64,000 nt of DNA from an uncultured Flavobacterium sp. (GTDB lineage: Bacteria > Bacteroidota > Bacteroidia > Flavobacteriales > Flavobacteriaceae), in NCBI RefSeq assembly GCF_943913405.1, contig NZ_CALTYA010000005.1:1-64000 (forward strand), given 5' to 3'. Below the pieces are notes generated by a model that had not been told where the DNA came from, ran no database searches, and was given only the letters and a program-made list of their open reading frames with translations. Position 1 is the stretch's first letter; each line of letters begins with the position of its first letter. Of this stretch, positions 42,586-50,788 are shown in pieces. Position numbers and translations under genes: made by a program.

Positions 42586-45438
42586 CTATTTACTCAAGTA
42601 CATTTTTCTTCTAGAATACAATTCATAGAACTGGTCGTCTTTCAAATCATCGATAAACAAGATGCTTTCTCCCGTCGATTTCATCTCTGGCCCTAAAGCT
42701 TTGTTGACTCCGGCAAATTTGCTGAAAGAGAAAACCGGCTGTTTGATTGCATAACCGTTCAACTTCGGATTAAAGTTGAAATCAGTCACTTTATTGTGTC
42801 CTAACATCACTTTTGTCGCATAATTCACATAAGGTTCGCCATATGCTTTTGCAATAAAAGGAACCGTTCTCGACGCTCTCGGATTTGCTTCAATAATGTA
42901 AACAGTATCATCTTTTATAGCAAATTGGATGTTGATCAAACCAACAGTTCTCAAAGCCAAAGCGATTTTCTTCGTATGATCTTTAATCTGCTGCATCACG
43001 AATTCGCCCAAATTAAACGGAGGCAAAGTTGCGTTTGAATCGCCCGAGTGAACCCCGCAAGGTTCGATGTGCTCCATAATTCCTATGATGTACACATTTT
43101 CTCCGTCGCAGATTGCGTCTGCTTCTGCTTCAATCGCTCCGTCTAAATAATGGTCTAAAAGCAATTTATTTCCAGGAATCGATTTCAACAAATCAATTAC
43201 GTGTTCTTCCAATTCTTTTTTGTTGATGACAATTTTCATTCCTTGCCCGCCCAAAACATACGAAGGACGAACTAATAATGGAAAATCTAAAGTATCTGCC
43301 AAAACCGAAGCTTCATCTGCACTTTCTGCAATCCCGAATTTTGGGAAAGGAATTTTTAATTCTGTCAAAAGTTCAGAAAAACGTCCTCTGTCTTCTGCCA
43401 AATCCAAAGCATCAAAGCTCGTTCCGATGATTTTGATTCCGTATTTAGACAATTTTTCCGCCAATTTCAAAGCCGTTTGACCTCCTAATTGAACGATTAC
43501 ACCTTCTGGTTTTTCGTGCTGGATAATATCATAAATATGTTCCCAGAAAACTGGTTCGAAGTACAATTTATCAGCCGTATCAAAATCGGTAGAAACCGTT
43601 TCTGGATTACAGTTGATCATGATGGTTTCATAACCGCATTCTTTCGCAGCCAAAACCCCGTGAACGCAAGAATAATCGAACTCAATTCCTTGTCCAATTC
43701 TATTTGGTCCAGAACCTAGAACTACGATTTTCTTTTTGTCAGTTACAATACTTTCATTGTGAACGTATTTTTTTCCGTCAGCCGTTTCAATTTCTGCTTC
43801 AAAAGTAGAATAATAATAAGGTGTTTTTGCCTTAAATTCTGCTGCGCAAGTATCCACCAATTTATAAACTCGGTTTATGTTTTTGTCCTCACGAAGCTTG
43901 TGCACTTGGCTTTCCAGACATTTCATCATATGCGCGATTTGTCTGTCTGCGAAACCTTTTTGTTTTGCTTCAAGTAATAATTCTTTTGGCAAAGTTTCCA
44001 CCGTGTAGTTCGAAATTTCTTTTTCCAAAGAATATAATTCTTCGTATTGTTTCAAGAACCACATATCAATTTTAGTGATTTCATGAATTCTGCTCAACGG
44101 AATTCCCATTTGAATAGCGTCATAAATCACGAAAACTCTGTCCCAACTCGCATAAGTTAGTTTCTCGATAATTTGGTCGTAATTGGTGTAACTTTTTCCG
44201 TCAGCTCCAAGTCCATTTCGTTTGATTTCAAGAGATTGCGTAGCTTTGTGCAAAGCTTCTTGGAATGAACGACCAATTCCCATAACTTCTCCAACCGATT
44301 TCATCTGAAGTCCTAAAGTTCTGTCAGCACCTTCGAATTTATCAAAGTTCCAGCGTGGGATTTTTACGATTACATAATCCAAAGTCGGCTCAAATAAGGC
44401 AGAAGTTGATTTGGTAATTTGGTTTTGCAATTCATCCAAGTTATAACCCAAAGCCAATTTCGAAGCAATTTTTGCAATTGGATAACCTGTTGCTTTTGAT
44501 GCCAAAGCCGAAGAACGAGACACACGAGGATTGATTTCAATTGCCACGATATCTTCTTTTTCATCAGGAGAAACGGCAAACTGAACGTTACAACCACCTG
44601 CAAAATTTCCGATGCTTCGCATCATTTTGATTGCCATATCACGCATCTTTTGGAAAGTCGCATCTGATAAAGTCATTGCTGGGGCTACCGTGATCGAGTC
44701 CCCTGTGTGGATTCCCATTGGATCCATATTTTCAATTGAGCAGATAATCACGACATTGTCATTTTTATCTCTCAATAATTCTAATTCATATTCTTTCCAA
44801 CCAAGCAAAGCTTTATCAATTAAAACCTCGTGGATTGGTGACATTTCTAAACCGTAAGTCAGTTTTTCGTCAAATTCTTCCTTCGTATGAACAAAAGCCG
44901 CTCCTGTTCCACCTAAAGTAAATGACGGACGAATTACCAACGGAAACCCAAATTCTTGCGCAATTTCTTTTCCTTGCAAGAAAGAAGTAGCCGTTTTTGC
45001 TGGCGCTGTCGGGATTTCGATTCTTTCTAAAAGTTGCTTGAACTGCTCTCTGTCTTCGGTAATATTAATTGCATTGATATCCACACCAATTAATCGTACT
45101 CCGAAATCTTCCCAAATTCCTTTTTCATCTGCTTCCAAACATAAATTTAATGCAGTTTGGCCTCCCATTGTCGGCAAAACGGCATCAATTTGTGGATGTT
45201 CTTTAAGGATTTCAATGATAGATTTGGTTGTCAGCGGTTTCAAATAGACGTGATCGGCCATTGACGGATCGGTCATAATTGTTGCTGGATTTGAATTGAT
45301 CAAGATAACTTCAATTCCTTCTTCTCTAATGGAACGCGCAGATTGTGAACCAGCATAGTCAAATTCGCAAGCCTGACCGATAACGATTGGGCCTGAACCG
45401 ATGATTAAAACTGATTTAATTGAATTGTCTTTCGGCAT
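42586..45438 (-). CDS. carB: Carbamoyl phosphate synthase large subunit, lacking the allosteric domain
   Basis: Makes carbamoyl phosphate for pyrimidine and arginine synthesis. The 950 residues comprise two ATP-grasp halves: the carboxyphosphate half begins KSVLIIGSGPIVIGQACEFDYAG, and the carbamoyl phosphate half begins KIVVLGSGPNRIGQGIEFDY near 560. The protein ends after the second ATP-grasp (ALGPEMKSTGESI, then YELYSRRKMYLSK). The MGS-like C-terminal domain (about 120 residues in E. coli), which binds UMP and ornithine, is absent, so feedback control must differ. The small subunit carA is not in the window. Confidence 0.95.
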   Translation of the reverse strand: MPKDNSIKSVLIIGSGPIVIGQACEFDYAGSQSARSIREEGIEVILINSNPATIMTDPSMADHVYLKPLTTKSIIEILKEHPQIDAVLPTMGGQTALNLCLEADEKGIWEDFGVRLIGVDINAINITEDREQFKQLLERIEIPTAPAKTATSFLQGKEIAQEFGFPLVIRPSFTLGGTGAAFVHTKEEFDEKLTYGLEMSPIHEVLIDKALLGWKEYELELLRDKNDNVVIICSIENMDPMGIHTGDSITVAPAMTLSDATFQKMRDMAIKMMRSIGNFAGGCNVQFAVSPDEKEDIVAIEINPRVSRSSALASKATGYPIAKIASKLALGYNLDELQNQITKSTSALFEPTLDYVIVKIPRWNFDKFEGADRTLGLQMKSVGEVMGIGRSFQEALHKATQSLEIKRNGLGADGKSYTNYDQIIEKLTYASWDRVFVIYDAIQMGIPLSRIHEITKIDMWFLKQYEELYSLEKEISNYTVETLPKELLLEAKQKGFADRQIAHMMKCLESQVHKLREDKNINRVYKLVDTCAAEFKAKTPYYYSTFEAEIETADGKKYVHNESIVTDKKKIVVLGSGPNRIGQGIEFDYSCVHGVLAAKECGYETIMINCNPETVSTDFDTADKLYFEPVFWEHIYDIIQHEKPEGVIVQLGGQTALKLAEKLSKYGIKIIGTSFDALDLAEDRGRFSELLTELKIPFPKFGIAESADEASVLADTLDFPLLVRPSYVLGGQGMKIVINKKELEEHVIDLLKSIPGNKLLLDHYLDGAIEAEADAICDGENVYIIGIMEHIEPCGVHSGDSNATLPPFNLGEFVMQQIKDHTKKIALALRTVGLINIQFAIKDDTVYIIEANPRASRTVPFIAKAYGEPYVNYATKVMLGHNKVTDFNFNPKLNGYAIKQPVFSFSKFAGVNKALGPEMKSTGESILFIDDLKDDQFYELYSRRKMYLSK

Positions 45439-45758
45439 TGTTGTGTGTTGTTGTAGTTAATTATGGATAAAAGGTTGTGGATTTTGGGCACAAGGAAAAC
45501 CTTGATGGTAGTTGCAAAATCCTTAACCTGTCGTATTCTTTAATTTTAATAATCTGAATTTCTATATTTGAACACGGATCTTAGAAATTAGAAAAATTTA
45601 AAAAATTCTCTTTCTTCGATTTCAAACTCTTGTACTTTCACTAACAAAAGCCCTTGAAACTGAAACCTAAAACCCTGAACCTTCAGATTTTACCGACAAG
45701 GTATAAAAAAAGGCGATACTAAAAATAAGTAACGCCTTTATTGATGTTTATTCAAACA
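45439..45758. other. Gene-free spacer between carB and rpmH
   Basis: It contains the carB promoter region (minus strand) and, at 45650-45680, repeated words of the GAAACTGAAACC/CCTGAACC type. An isolated TATATTTG at 45563-45570 points right, with no gene in register. The rpmH terminator occupies 45709-45739. No reading frame is convincing. Confidence 0.5.
45709..45739 (-). terminator. Terminator of rpmH
   Basis: AAAGGCG pairs with CGCCTTT and TACT with AGTA across one A/A mismatch; on the minus strand a T run follows. Confidence 0.8.
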
Positions 45759-45920
45759 TTATTTTTTGTGTCTTGGTTCAGAAGAAACAGTCAATTTGTG
45801 TCTTCCTTTAGCTCTTCTTCTAGCAAGGACTTTTCTTCCATTGGCAGAAGCCATTCTGTCCATAAAACCGTGCTTATTTCTTCTTTTTCTTTTCGATGGT
45901 TGAAACGTTCTTTTGCTCAT
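45759..45920 (-). CDS. rpmH: Ribosomal protein bL34
   Basis: A 53-residue, very basic protein of the large ribosomal subunit. It begins MSKRTFQPSKRKRRNKHGFM and continues MASANGRKVLARRRAKGR, the conserved bL34 sequence, with a short C-terminal extension (SSEPRHKK). It lies upstream of carB on the same strand, separated by its own terminator. No rnpA or dnaA is nearby, unlike in many bacteria. Confidence 0.97.
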   Translation of the reverse strand: MSKRTFQPSKRKRRNKHGFMDRMASANGRKVLARRRAKGRHKLTVSSEPRHKK

Positions 45921-46059
45921 TGCTTTGTATCTTTAAAAATCTTTATTAAATATCTTTTTATAGGTTCGAAATCAATGCTGTTCCAAAACCGAGTGCAAAT
46001 ATACAAAGACTTTTTTTTCTGGCAAGTGGTTTTTGAAAAATATTTTTAATTCATTTTAC

Positions 46060-46067
46060 TACCTTTG
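46060..46067 (+). promoter_or_regulatory. -7 promoter element upstream of 46089
   Basis: TACCTTTG, an exact consensus match, 21 nt before the ATG; a TTTG lies 24 nt upstream. Confidence 0.55.
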
Positions 46068-46088
46068 CAAACTTAAATACAAAAAATT

Positions 46089-46604
46089 ATGTTTCACAGA
46101 AATATCAAATTAATTTTAGCCGGACTTATCATCGCCACAGGCATTTGGCAATTTACAGAAAGTAATATCGGAAACGGCATCTTCCTTATTTTGTTCTCTT
46201 TAATCTTCATTTTGCTTTATTTCAAGAATGAATTTATCCTTTTGGCTTTCCTAAAATTAAGAAAACAAGACTTTGCTGGTGCTCAAAAATGGCTGGCTTA
46301 CATTAAAAATCCAGAAACGGCTTTGGTCAGAAAACAACAAGGATACTATAATTACCTTCACGGATTGATGCTTTCACAGACAAATTTAACGCAAGCAGAA
46401 AAATATTTCAAGAAAGCAATCGAACTCGGACTTTCAATGGATATGGATTTAGCCGTTGCAAAATTGAATCTTGCGGGTGTTGCCATGTCAAGAAGAAGAA
46501 AAATCGAAGCAACAAACCTTTTGGCAGAAGCTAAAAAATTAGACAAGCAAGGAATGCTGAAAGATCAAATCAAGATGATGAAAGATCAGATGAAGAAAAT
46601 TTAG
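46089..46604 (+). CDS. Membrane protein with TPR-like repeats
   Basis: Protein of 171 residues. Two hydrophobic segments (about 8-24 and 30-50) form a hairpin, followed by a helical part with TPR-like spacing (YYNYLHGLMLSQTNLTQAEKYFKKAIELG, split here as residues about 86-114, and AKLNLAGVAMSRRRKIEA near 122-139). Such proteins scaffold complexes; no partner is obvious. Convergent with the lytic transglycosylase gene. Confidence 0.75.
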   Translation: MFHRNIKLILAGLIIATGIWQFTESNIGNGIFLILFSLIFILLYFKNEFILLAFLKLRKQDFAGAQKWLAYIKNPETALVRKQQGYYNYLHGLMLSQTNLTQAEKYFKKAIELGLSMDMDLAVAKLNLAGVAMSRRRKIEATNLLAEAKKLDKQGMLKDQIKMMKDQMKKI

Positions 46605-46612
46605 TTTAGACA

Positions 46613-46760
46613 AGTTAGACTTCTTAGATTGTTAGACTTCTTTAGATTGTCTAAAAAACTTAAATTCTCCAAAAAAAACACCTTAAAAAAACCACTTTTA
46701 GATCAAACTAAAAGTGGTTTTTTATTTTTTCGAAAGTCTAAGAAGTCTAAAAATCTAACT
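46613..46760. repeat. Tandem words and inverted repeat nesting a terminator
   Basis: Two direct copies of TTAGACTTCTTAGATTG (46615-46631 and, with one extra T, 46632-46649) face a related inverted block at 46735-46760. The two sides can pair over about 22 nt and enclose the terminator at 46686-46723. Confidence 0.75.
46686..46723. terminator. Bidirectional terminator
   Basis: A 16-bp perfect stem (AAAAAACCACTTTTAG and its complement) around ATCAAA, between convergent genes. Confidence 0.9.
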
Positions 46761-46777
46761 TTCCAATAAGTCTGAAA

Positions 46778-47671
46778 TCAATATCCTTCCGTAGGAATTT
46801 CAAGAACATATTTCTTTTTAGTCGTATTTGTCAGTTTTCTATCGCGAAGCCACGGATTGTGGATTTTCAAAACTTTATAATTGATTCCTTGTGATTTTGC
46901 AAAAACAGCCAAATCTTCAATCGTGCTGTCAATTTCCACTTTTCTGGTTGGAATCAACGGATACAATTCTGTCGGAGTCACGTTAAAACCATACTGCACC
47001 GGGTTTTTCATGATTTCTTTCAAAGCCAAAATCCTGAAAACATAACGCGCCGTTTCATCGGTCAAAAGCAAGTCATAATAATTGTTTTCGCCTTGAAAAG
47101 TGATTTGTTTGTTCACGCCACCAAGTCCACCATTGTAAGAAGCTGCCGCTAAAGTCCAGCTTCCGAATTTCTTATAAGCATCCAATAAATATTTGCAAGC
47201 CGCTTCAGTAGATTTCTCTAAATGATATCTTTCATCTACAATTTCATTGACTTCCATGCCTTTTTCTTTTGCCGTATCAGGCATAAATTGCCAAAAACCT
47301 TTTGCGCCAGCAGAAGAAGTTGCGTTCATCAAAGCACTTTCGGCAACAGCCAAATATTTAAAGTCATCCGGAACTCCGTTTTTCTTTAAAATCGGTTCAA
47401 TGATTGGAAACGCGCGGTTGGCTCTCTTTATGATCAACAAAGTCGAAGCGTCAAGATTGGCATTTACAAGCAATTCTCTATCAAAACGTTCTTTTACGTC
47501 AGCAATATTTAAGGGCGTTTTTTCACCTGCAAAATTCACTTCCGTCGGGAAATAATGATTTTTTACAATCGAAGTTTTATCTGTAATATTTTCATTGGAA
47601 ACCGCGTGAATCAAAATCCCGCTAACCAAAACCACAGAAGCAATCAGGCCTGTTTTCTTAATCAAATTCAT
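46778..47671 (-). CDS. Lytic murein transglycosylase (SLT domain)
   Basis: Exported enzyme of 297 residues with an N-terminal signal/anchor (about 5-25). The SLT lysozyme-like domain (about 90-225) has the catalytic Glu in YLAVAESALMNA and the motifs SSAGAKGFWQFMP and AAASYNGGLGGV. It cleaves peptidoglycan glycan strands with 1,6-anhydro product formation. The C-terminal 60 residues (SQGINYKVLKIHNPWLRDRK) look like a LysM-type binding module. Confidence 0.92.
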   Translation of the reverse strand: MNLIKKTGLIASVVLVSGILIHAVSNENITDKTSIVKNHYFPTEVNFAGEKTPLNIADVKERFDRELLVNANLDASTLLIIKRANRAFPIIEPILKKNGVPDDFKYLAVAESALMNATSSAGAKGFWQFMPDTAKEKGMEVNEIVDERYHLEKSTEAACKYLLDAYKKFGSWTLAAASYNGGLGGVNKQITFQGENNYYDLLLTDETARYVFRILALKEIMKNPVQYGFNVTPTELYPLIPTRKVEIDSTIEDLAVFAKSQGINYKVLKIHNPWLRDRKLTNTTKKKYVLEIPTEGY

Positions 47672-47773
47672 ATTCTTTTTCTTTTTGAGTGTATTTTGTA
47701 AACCTACAAACTTTTTTTGTTTTCGCTATTCTTTAAAATAAATATTTCAAAAACCAAACCAAAAATTATCTCG

Positions 47774-48418
47774 CTATTCAAGCTTTAAAACCTTTATATA
47801 AATCTTATCAAATTCCAAGTGTTCAATTCTTATTTGATCATCAAGAATAATCAAGTGTTCTCGAATAATATTACGATTTAATCTTTCCTCATTTTCTACT
47901 CTAATCTTTGTCATTCTAACTAATTCAACAACCGCTTCGTGCGAACGATTTCCTAAATCAATTACAAATAAGAATTTCAAAAAATCATCTGTATTAGGCA
48001 ATTGCTTTTTTCCATATAAAAGTTTTTGAGCGTCTTCAAGTAACTTCTTACTTTGCATAGCTCCAAATTTCGCACCTTCTTTAACAGGCGAATTACATTT
48101 AACTTCAGCAATTAATTTTATTGGTTCATAAATTAAAATATCATAACCTTGTTCATTAGGTTTAGTTCTATCTATTTTATCAAGAACCAACTCTTTTTGT
48201 TTTAAATTAAGAGAAAAAAATTCCGACAGCCAATTCCCTGCCGCTAAAGTTAATTTAAATGTAAGTAAATTATTTATATCAGATAAAACGGTCTTTAATT
48301 CGAGTATATCTTCCTGCTTTAAGGCTGTATAAAAATCTGTTTCAGTATGAGTAAGTTTTTGCAAATGCTTATTAACTTTTTCTTTTAATTCAGCATTTCT
48401 TCCAATAAAATTTTTCAT
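47774..48418 (-). CDS. Orphan PD-(D/E)XK nuclease-like protein
   Basis: Cytosolic protein of 214 residues. D93-x11-E105-x-K107 (GYDILIYEPIKLIAEVKC) forms a PD-(D/E)XK active-site pattern, preceded by a helical region (about 1-80) with ELKTVLSDINNLLTFKLTL. That fold is found in restriction enzymes and DNA repair nucleases. No methylase or helicase gene is adjacent. The gene is 9 nt from the hydrolase gene on the same strand, so the two may share an mRNA. Confidence 0.6.
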   Translation of the reverse strand: MKNFIGRNAELKEKVNKHLQKLTHTETDFYTALKQEDILELKTVLSDINNLLTFKLTLAAGNWLSEFFSLNLKQKELVLDKIDRTKPNEQGYDILIYEPIKLIAEVKCNSPVKEGAKFGAMQSKKLLEDAQKLLYGKKQLPNTDDFLKFLFVIDLGNRSHEAVVELVRMTKIRVENEERLNRNIIREHLIILDDQIRIEHLEFDKIYIKVLKLE

Positions 48419-48427
48419 AACTGCAAA

Positions 48428-49090
48428 CTAATTTTCTAAAATAATCCTCGGCAAATTTTCATTCAGCCATTTAAACTTATTGATAATCATAATATGCGTT
48501 CCGCCTTTTATCGGAATAAAATTCTTGATGTTTTTTGGAGGAAAAACTTCGTCAGCATCGCCGTGAATGTGAATTACTTTTTCGTCTGGTTCTGCCCTAT
48601 CCCAAAGAATTATTTTCTCCAAAGCCCAGTCGAGATATTTTTTATCGCGCATCGACAGAAATTTTTCATACAATTTTAATCGCTGGTTCATTTTCCCTTC
48701 GCCAAAAGGAAGTTTTGCCAAAAGTTCTACATTTTGCGCCAATCCGGTTGGAAAAACTTTATATGCTTTTATGGTTTTTGCTAATTTCATTCTCCTCGGA
48801 AATTCCGCATTGCTTTTTACGCTTGAAATGATAATTACCTTTTTTGCATTGACAATCTTTCCCATTTCTTGTACCAAAACTCCGCCGAAGGAAACTCCGA
48901 TTAAAACCGAATTTTCGTGTTTGATATCCAAGGCTATTCGCTCGGCATATTCGTGCAAAGTTTCCTTATCTAAAGGCAAAACCCATTCTAAAAGATGCAT
49001 TTCAAATTGGTCTTCAGGAAGTTCTATTCGCTCAAAAATTTTCGAACTCGCGGCCATTCCTGGCATAAAATAAACGTGCACTTTTTCCAT
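48428..49090 (-). CDS. Alpha/beta hydrolase
   Basis: Protein of 220 residues with an alpha/beta hydrolase fold: a nucleophile elbow GVSFGG (Ser near 66), an Asp in HIHGDADEVFP near 178, and the His near the C-terminus in KGGTHIMIINK. Substrate unknown. No signal peptide. Single-gene promoter region upstream. Confidence 0.82.
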   Translation of the reverse strand: MEKVHVYFMPGMAASSKIFERIELPEDQFEMHLLEWVLPLDKETLHEYAERIALDIKHENSVLIGVSFGGVLVQEMGKIVNAKKVIIISSVKSNAEFPRRMKLAKTIKAYKVFPTGLAQNVELLAKLPFGEGKMNQRLKLYEKFLSMRDKKYLDWALEKIILWDRAEPDEKVIHIHGDADEVFPPKNIKNFIPIKGGTHIMIINKFKWLNENLPRIILEN

Positions 49091-49207
49091 CCCAATTGTT
49101 TTAACGGTATCATAACAGCAACAAAAGCTTTTTATTACGAAATTTGTATAAAATTATGGTTTTTATATGAAACCCTACTTCTCTAAATTTTAAATTATCT
49201 ATAAATT

Positions 49208-49930
49208 ATGCAAACGCGATTGTTTCCAAAAAGCGAACGAGGAAAAGCAGATTTCGGTTGGCTTCAGGCCAATTTTTCATTTTCATTTGGCAATTATCAA
49301 AACCCTAAAATGGTTCAATTCGGAATGCTTCGTGTTTTAAATGACGACACAATTTCAGGCGGCATGGGCTTTGGAACGCATCCTCACGATAATATGGAAA
49401 TCATCACGATTCCGCTGGAAGGCGGTTTGACTCACCGTGATAGCATGGGAAATCAAGCGACGGTTTCTTTTGGCGAAGTGCAAGTCATGAGCGCCGGAAC
49501 TGGAGTGCAACATTCTGAAATGAACGCGAGCCAAACGGAAAACGCAAAAACGTTGCAACTATGGATTTTTCCAGAAAAAGAAGAGGTTACGCCGAGATAT
49601 GACCAGAAAACTTTTGACCTAAAAAACAATTTGAATTCCTTTGTAAACATCGTTTCTCCGGAAGATAAAAATGACGGAAACGCACTTTGGATTCACCAAC
49701 AGGCATTTTTGAATTTGGGTGTTTTTGAGGAAAACCAAACCATAACTTACGATATAAAAATACCTTCAAACGGAATTTACATTTTCTTGATTGAAGGCGA
49801 AATCGAAATTGACAATCAGACGGTTAACGAAAGAGATGCTTTTGGAATAATTGATTTTGAATCTTTTGAAATCAAGACAAAGGCCAAATCAAAAATCCTG
49901 ACGATTGAAGTTCCGATGCGATATAACTAG
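49208..49930 (+). CDS. Pirin-family protein
   Basis: Bicupin protein of 240 residues: FGWLQANFSFSFGNYQNP, GTHPHDNMEIITIPLEGGLTH (metal-binding His residues) and GEVQVMSAGTGVQHSEMN. YhhW-like pirins can act as quercetin 2,3-dioxygenases or redox sensors; the role here is not determined. A GNAT gene follows 13 nt later. Confidence 0.9.
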   Translation: MQTRLFPKSERGKADFGWLQANFSFSFGNYQNPKMVQFGMLRVLNDDTISGGMGFGTHPHDNMEIITIPLEGGLTHRDSMGNQATVSFGEVQVMSAGTGVQHSEMNASQTENAKTLQLWIFPEKEEVTPRYDQKTFDLKNNLNSFVNIVSPEDKNDGNALWIHQQAFLNLGVFEENQTITYDIKIPSNGIYIFLIEGEIEIDNQTVNERDAFGIIDFESFEIKTKAKSKILTIEVPMRYN

Positions 49931-49943
49931 AAATTAAACAATT

Positions 49944-50231
49944 ATGGAAATTAAAGACAATACTTTTTCAAGACAATTTGAAACCCAAAGTGAGGACGGA
50001 AAATTAATTTCTGTGGAATATTCTTTTCAAGAACGAAAAATATTCTTGACGAAAGTTAATCTTCCTGAATCTTTTGAAAATGACCAATTTCTGACTGATT
50101 TTTTAAAAGAAATTATGGCAATTGCTGTAGAACGAAAATTAAAAGTGGTTCCGACGCATCCAAAAATCGCTTCGTTTTTTAGGAAAAATCCGGTTTACAA
50201 GGAGTTGCTTCCGCCAGGAATTCGGATTTAA
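49944..50231 (+). CDS. Small GNAT-type N-acetyltransferase
   Basis: Protein of 95 residues of the short GNAT group (YjdJ-like): a beta-strand part (about 1-45) and the ending LKVVPTHPKIASFFRKNPVYKELL. In this family the pattern around VVPTHPKI belongs to acetyl-CoA binding. It follows the pirin gene by 13 nt and is followed by a long hairpin. Confidence 0.82.
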   Translation: MEIKDNTFSRQFETQSEDGKLISVEYSFQERKIFLTKVNLPESFENDQFLTDFLKEIMAIAVERKLKVVPTHPKIASFFRKNPVYKELLPPGIRI

Positions 50232-50252
50232 TTAAGTGCAAACATAGAGTTA

Positions 50253-50318
50253 TTAAATGCCCTTATATGTCTTATATGGTTTGAGTTTTTACCATATAAG
50301 ACATATAAGGGCATTTAA
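50253..50318. repeat. Perfect 28-bp inverted repeat
   Basis: The arm at 50253-50280 begins TTAAATGCCC and ends TATATGGT; its exact reverse complement is at 50291-50318, with a 10-nt loop (TTGAGTTTTT). There is no T tract after the stem. It sits between the GNAT gene and the next small gene. Confidence 0.92.
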
Positions 50319-50368
50319 GTTTCAACTATTAAAATGTTTTGAAAAGGAATTTTTATTATTTTTATCAA

Positions 50369-50707
50369 ATGACAGAAGAAATAAATACAAAAATCCTCCA
50401 CTTCTTCGAAAACATCGAAAAATATTACGGAAGCAAAACTGAAATTACAGAAGGCTTATACAGCCTGACGGAAAGTTTCGACAGCCATTCCACCACTTGG
50501 AATTTATCTGAATTTACTCTCATCCGTTCAGGATACCGAAAAACTGGAGAAAGATTGATGATGGAAGGCGAAAAAATGTATTATGAAATTTCTGCCGCAC
50601 TGATTGTCAGCTTTGAACAAAAAGGAAGAAACTCTTTTGAGTTTGTGGAAAAATATGGTGATTCGGTTTTTAGAGTAACTAAGATTAAGTTTCAATATAA
50701 ATACTGA
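50369..50707 (+). CDS. Hypothetical cytosolic protein
   Basis: Protein of 112 residues from ATG 50369. It has an N-terminal helix (MTEEINTKILHFFENIEKYY) and a beta-rich rest (YYEISAALIVSFEQKGRNSF), loosely reminiscent of small NTF2-like folds. I do not recognise the family. Convergent with mtaB across a repeat. Confidence 0.55.
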   Translation: MTEEINTKILHFFENIEKYYGSKTEITEGLYSLTESFDSHSTTWNLSEFTLIRSGYRKTGERLMMEGEKMYYEISAALIVSFEQKGRNSFEFVEKYGDSVFRVTKIKFQYKY

Positions 50708-50710
50708 TTA

Positions 50711-50785
50711 TTCGATTTTTAGATTGTTCGATTTTTAGATTGTTCGATTTCTCGAAATATCCAACAATCTAAAAATCAAACAATC
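50711..50785. repeat. Tandem words with near-perfect inverted repeat
   Basis: The word TTCGATTTTTAGATTG occurs twice in tandem at 50711-50742 and starts a third time. The arm 50722-50744 pairs with 50763-50785 at 22 of 23 positions. It lies between convergent genes, 4 nt from the mtaB stop. Confidence 0.85.
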
Positions 50786-50788
50786 GGA

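Noticed and set aside
45563..45570. TATATTTG as a promoter for a plus-strand RNA antisense to rpmH
   Set aside because: No -33 box, no terminator in register and no gene downstream; an 8-nt degenerate match is expected by chance in AT-rich DNA.
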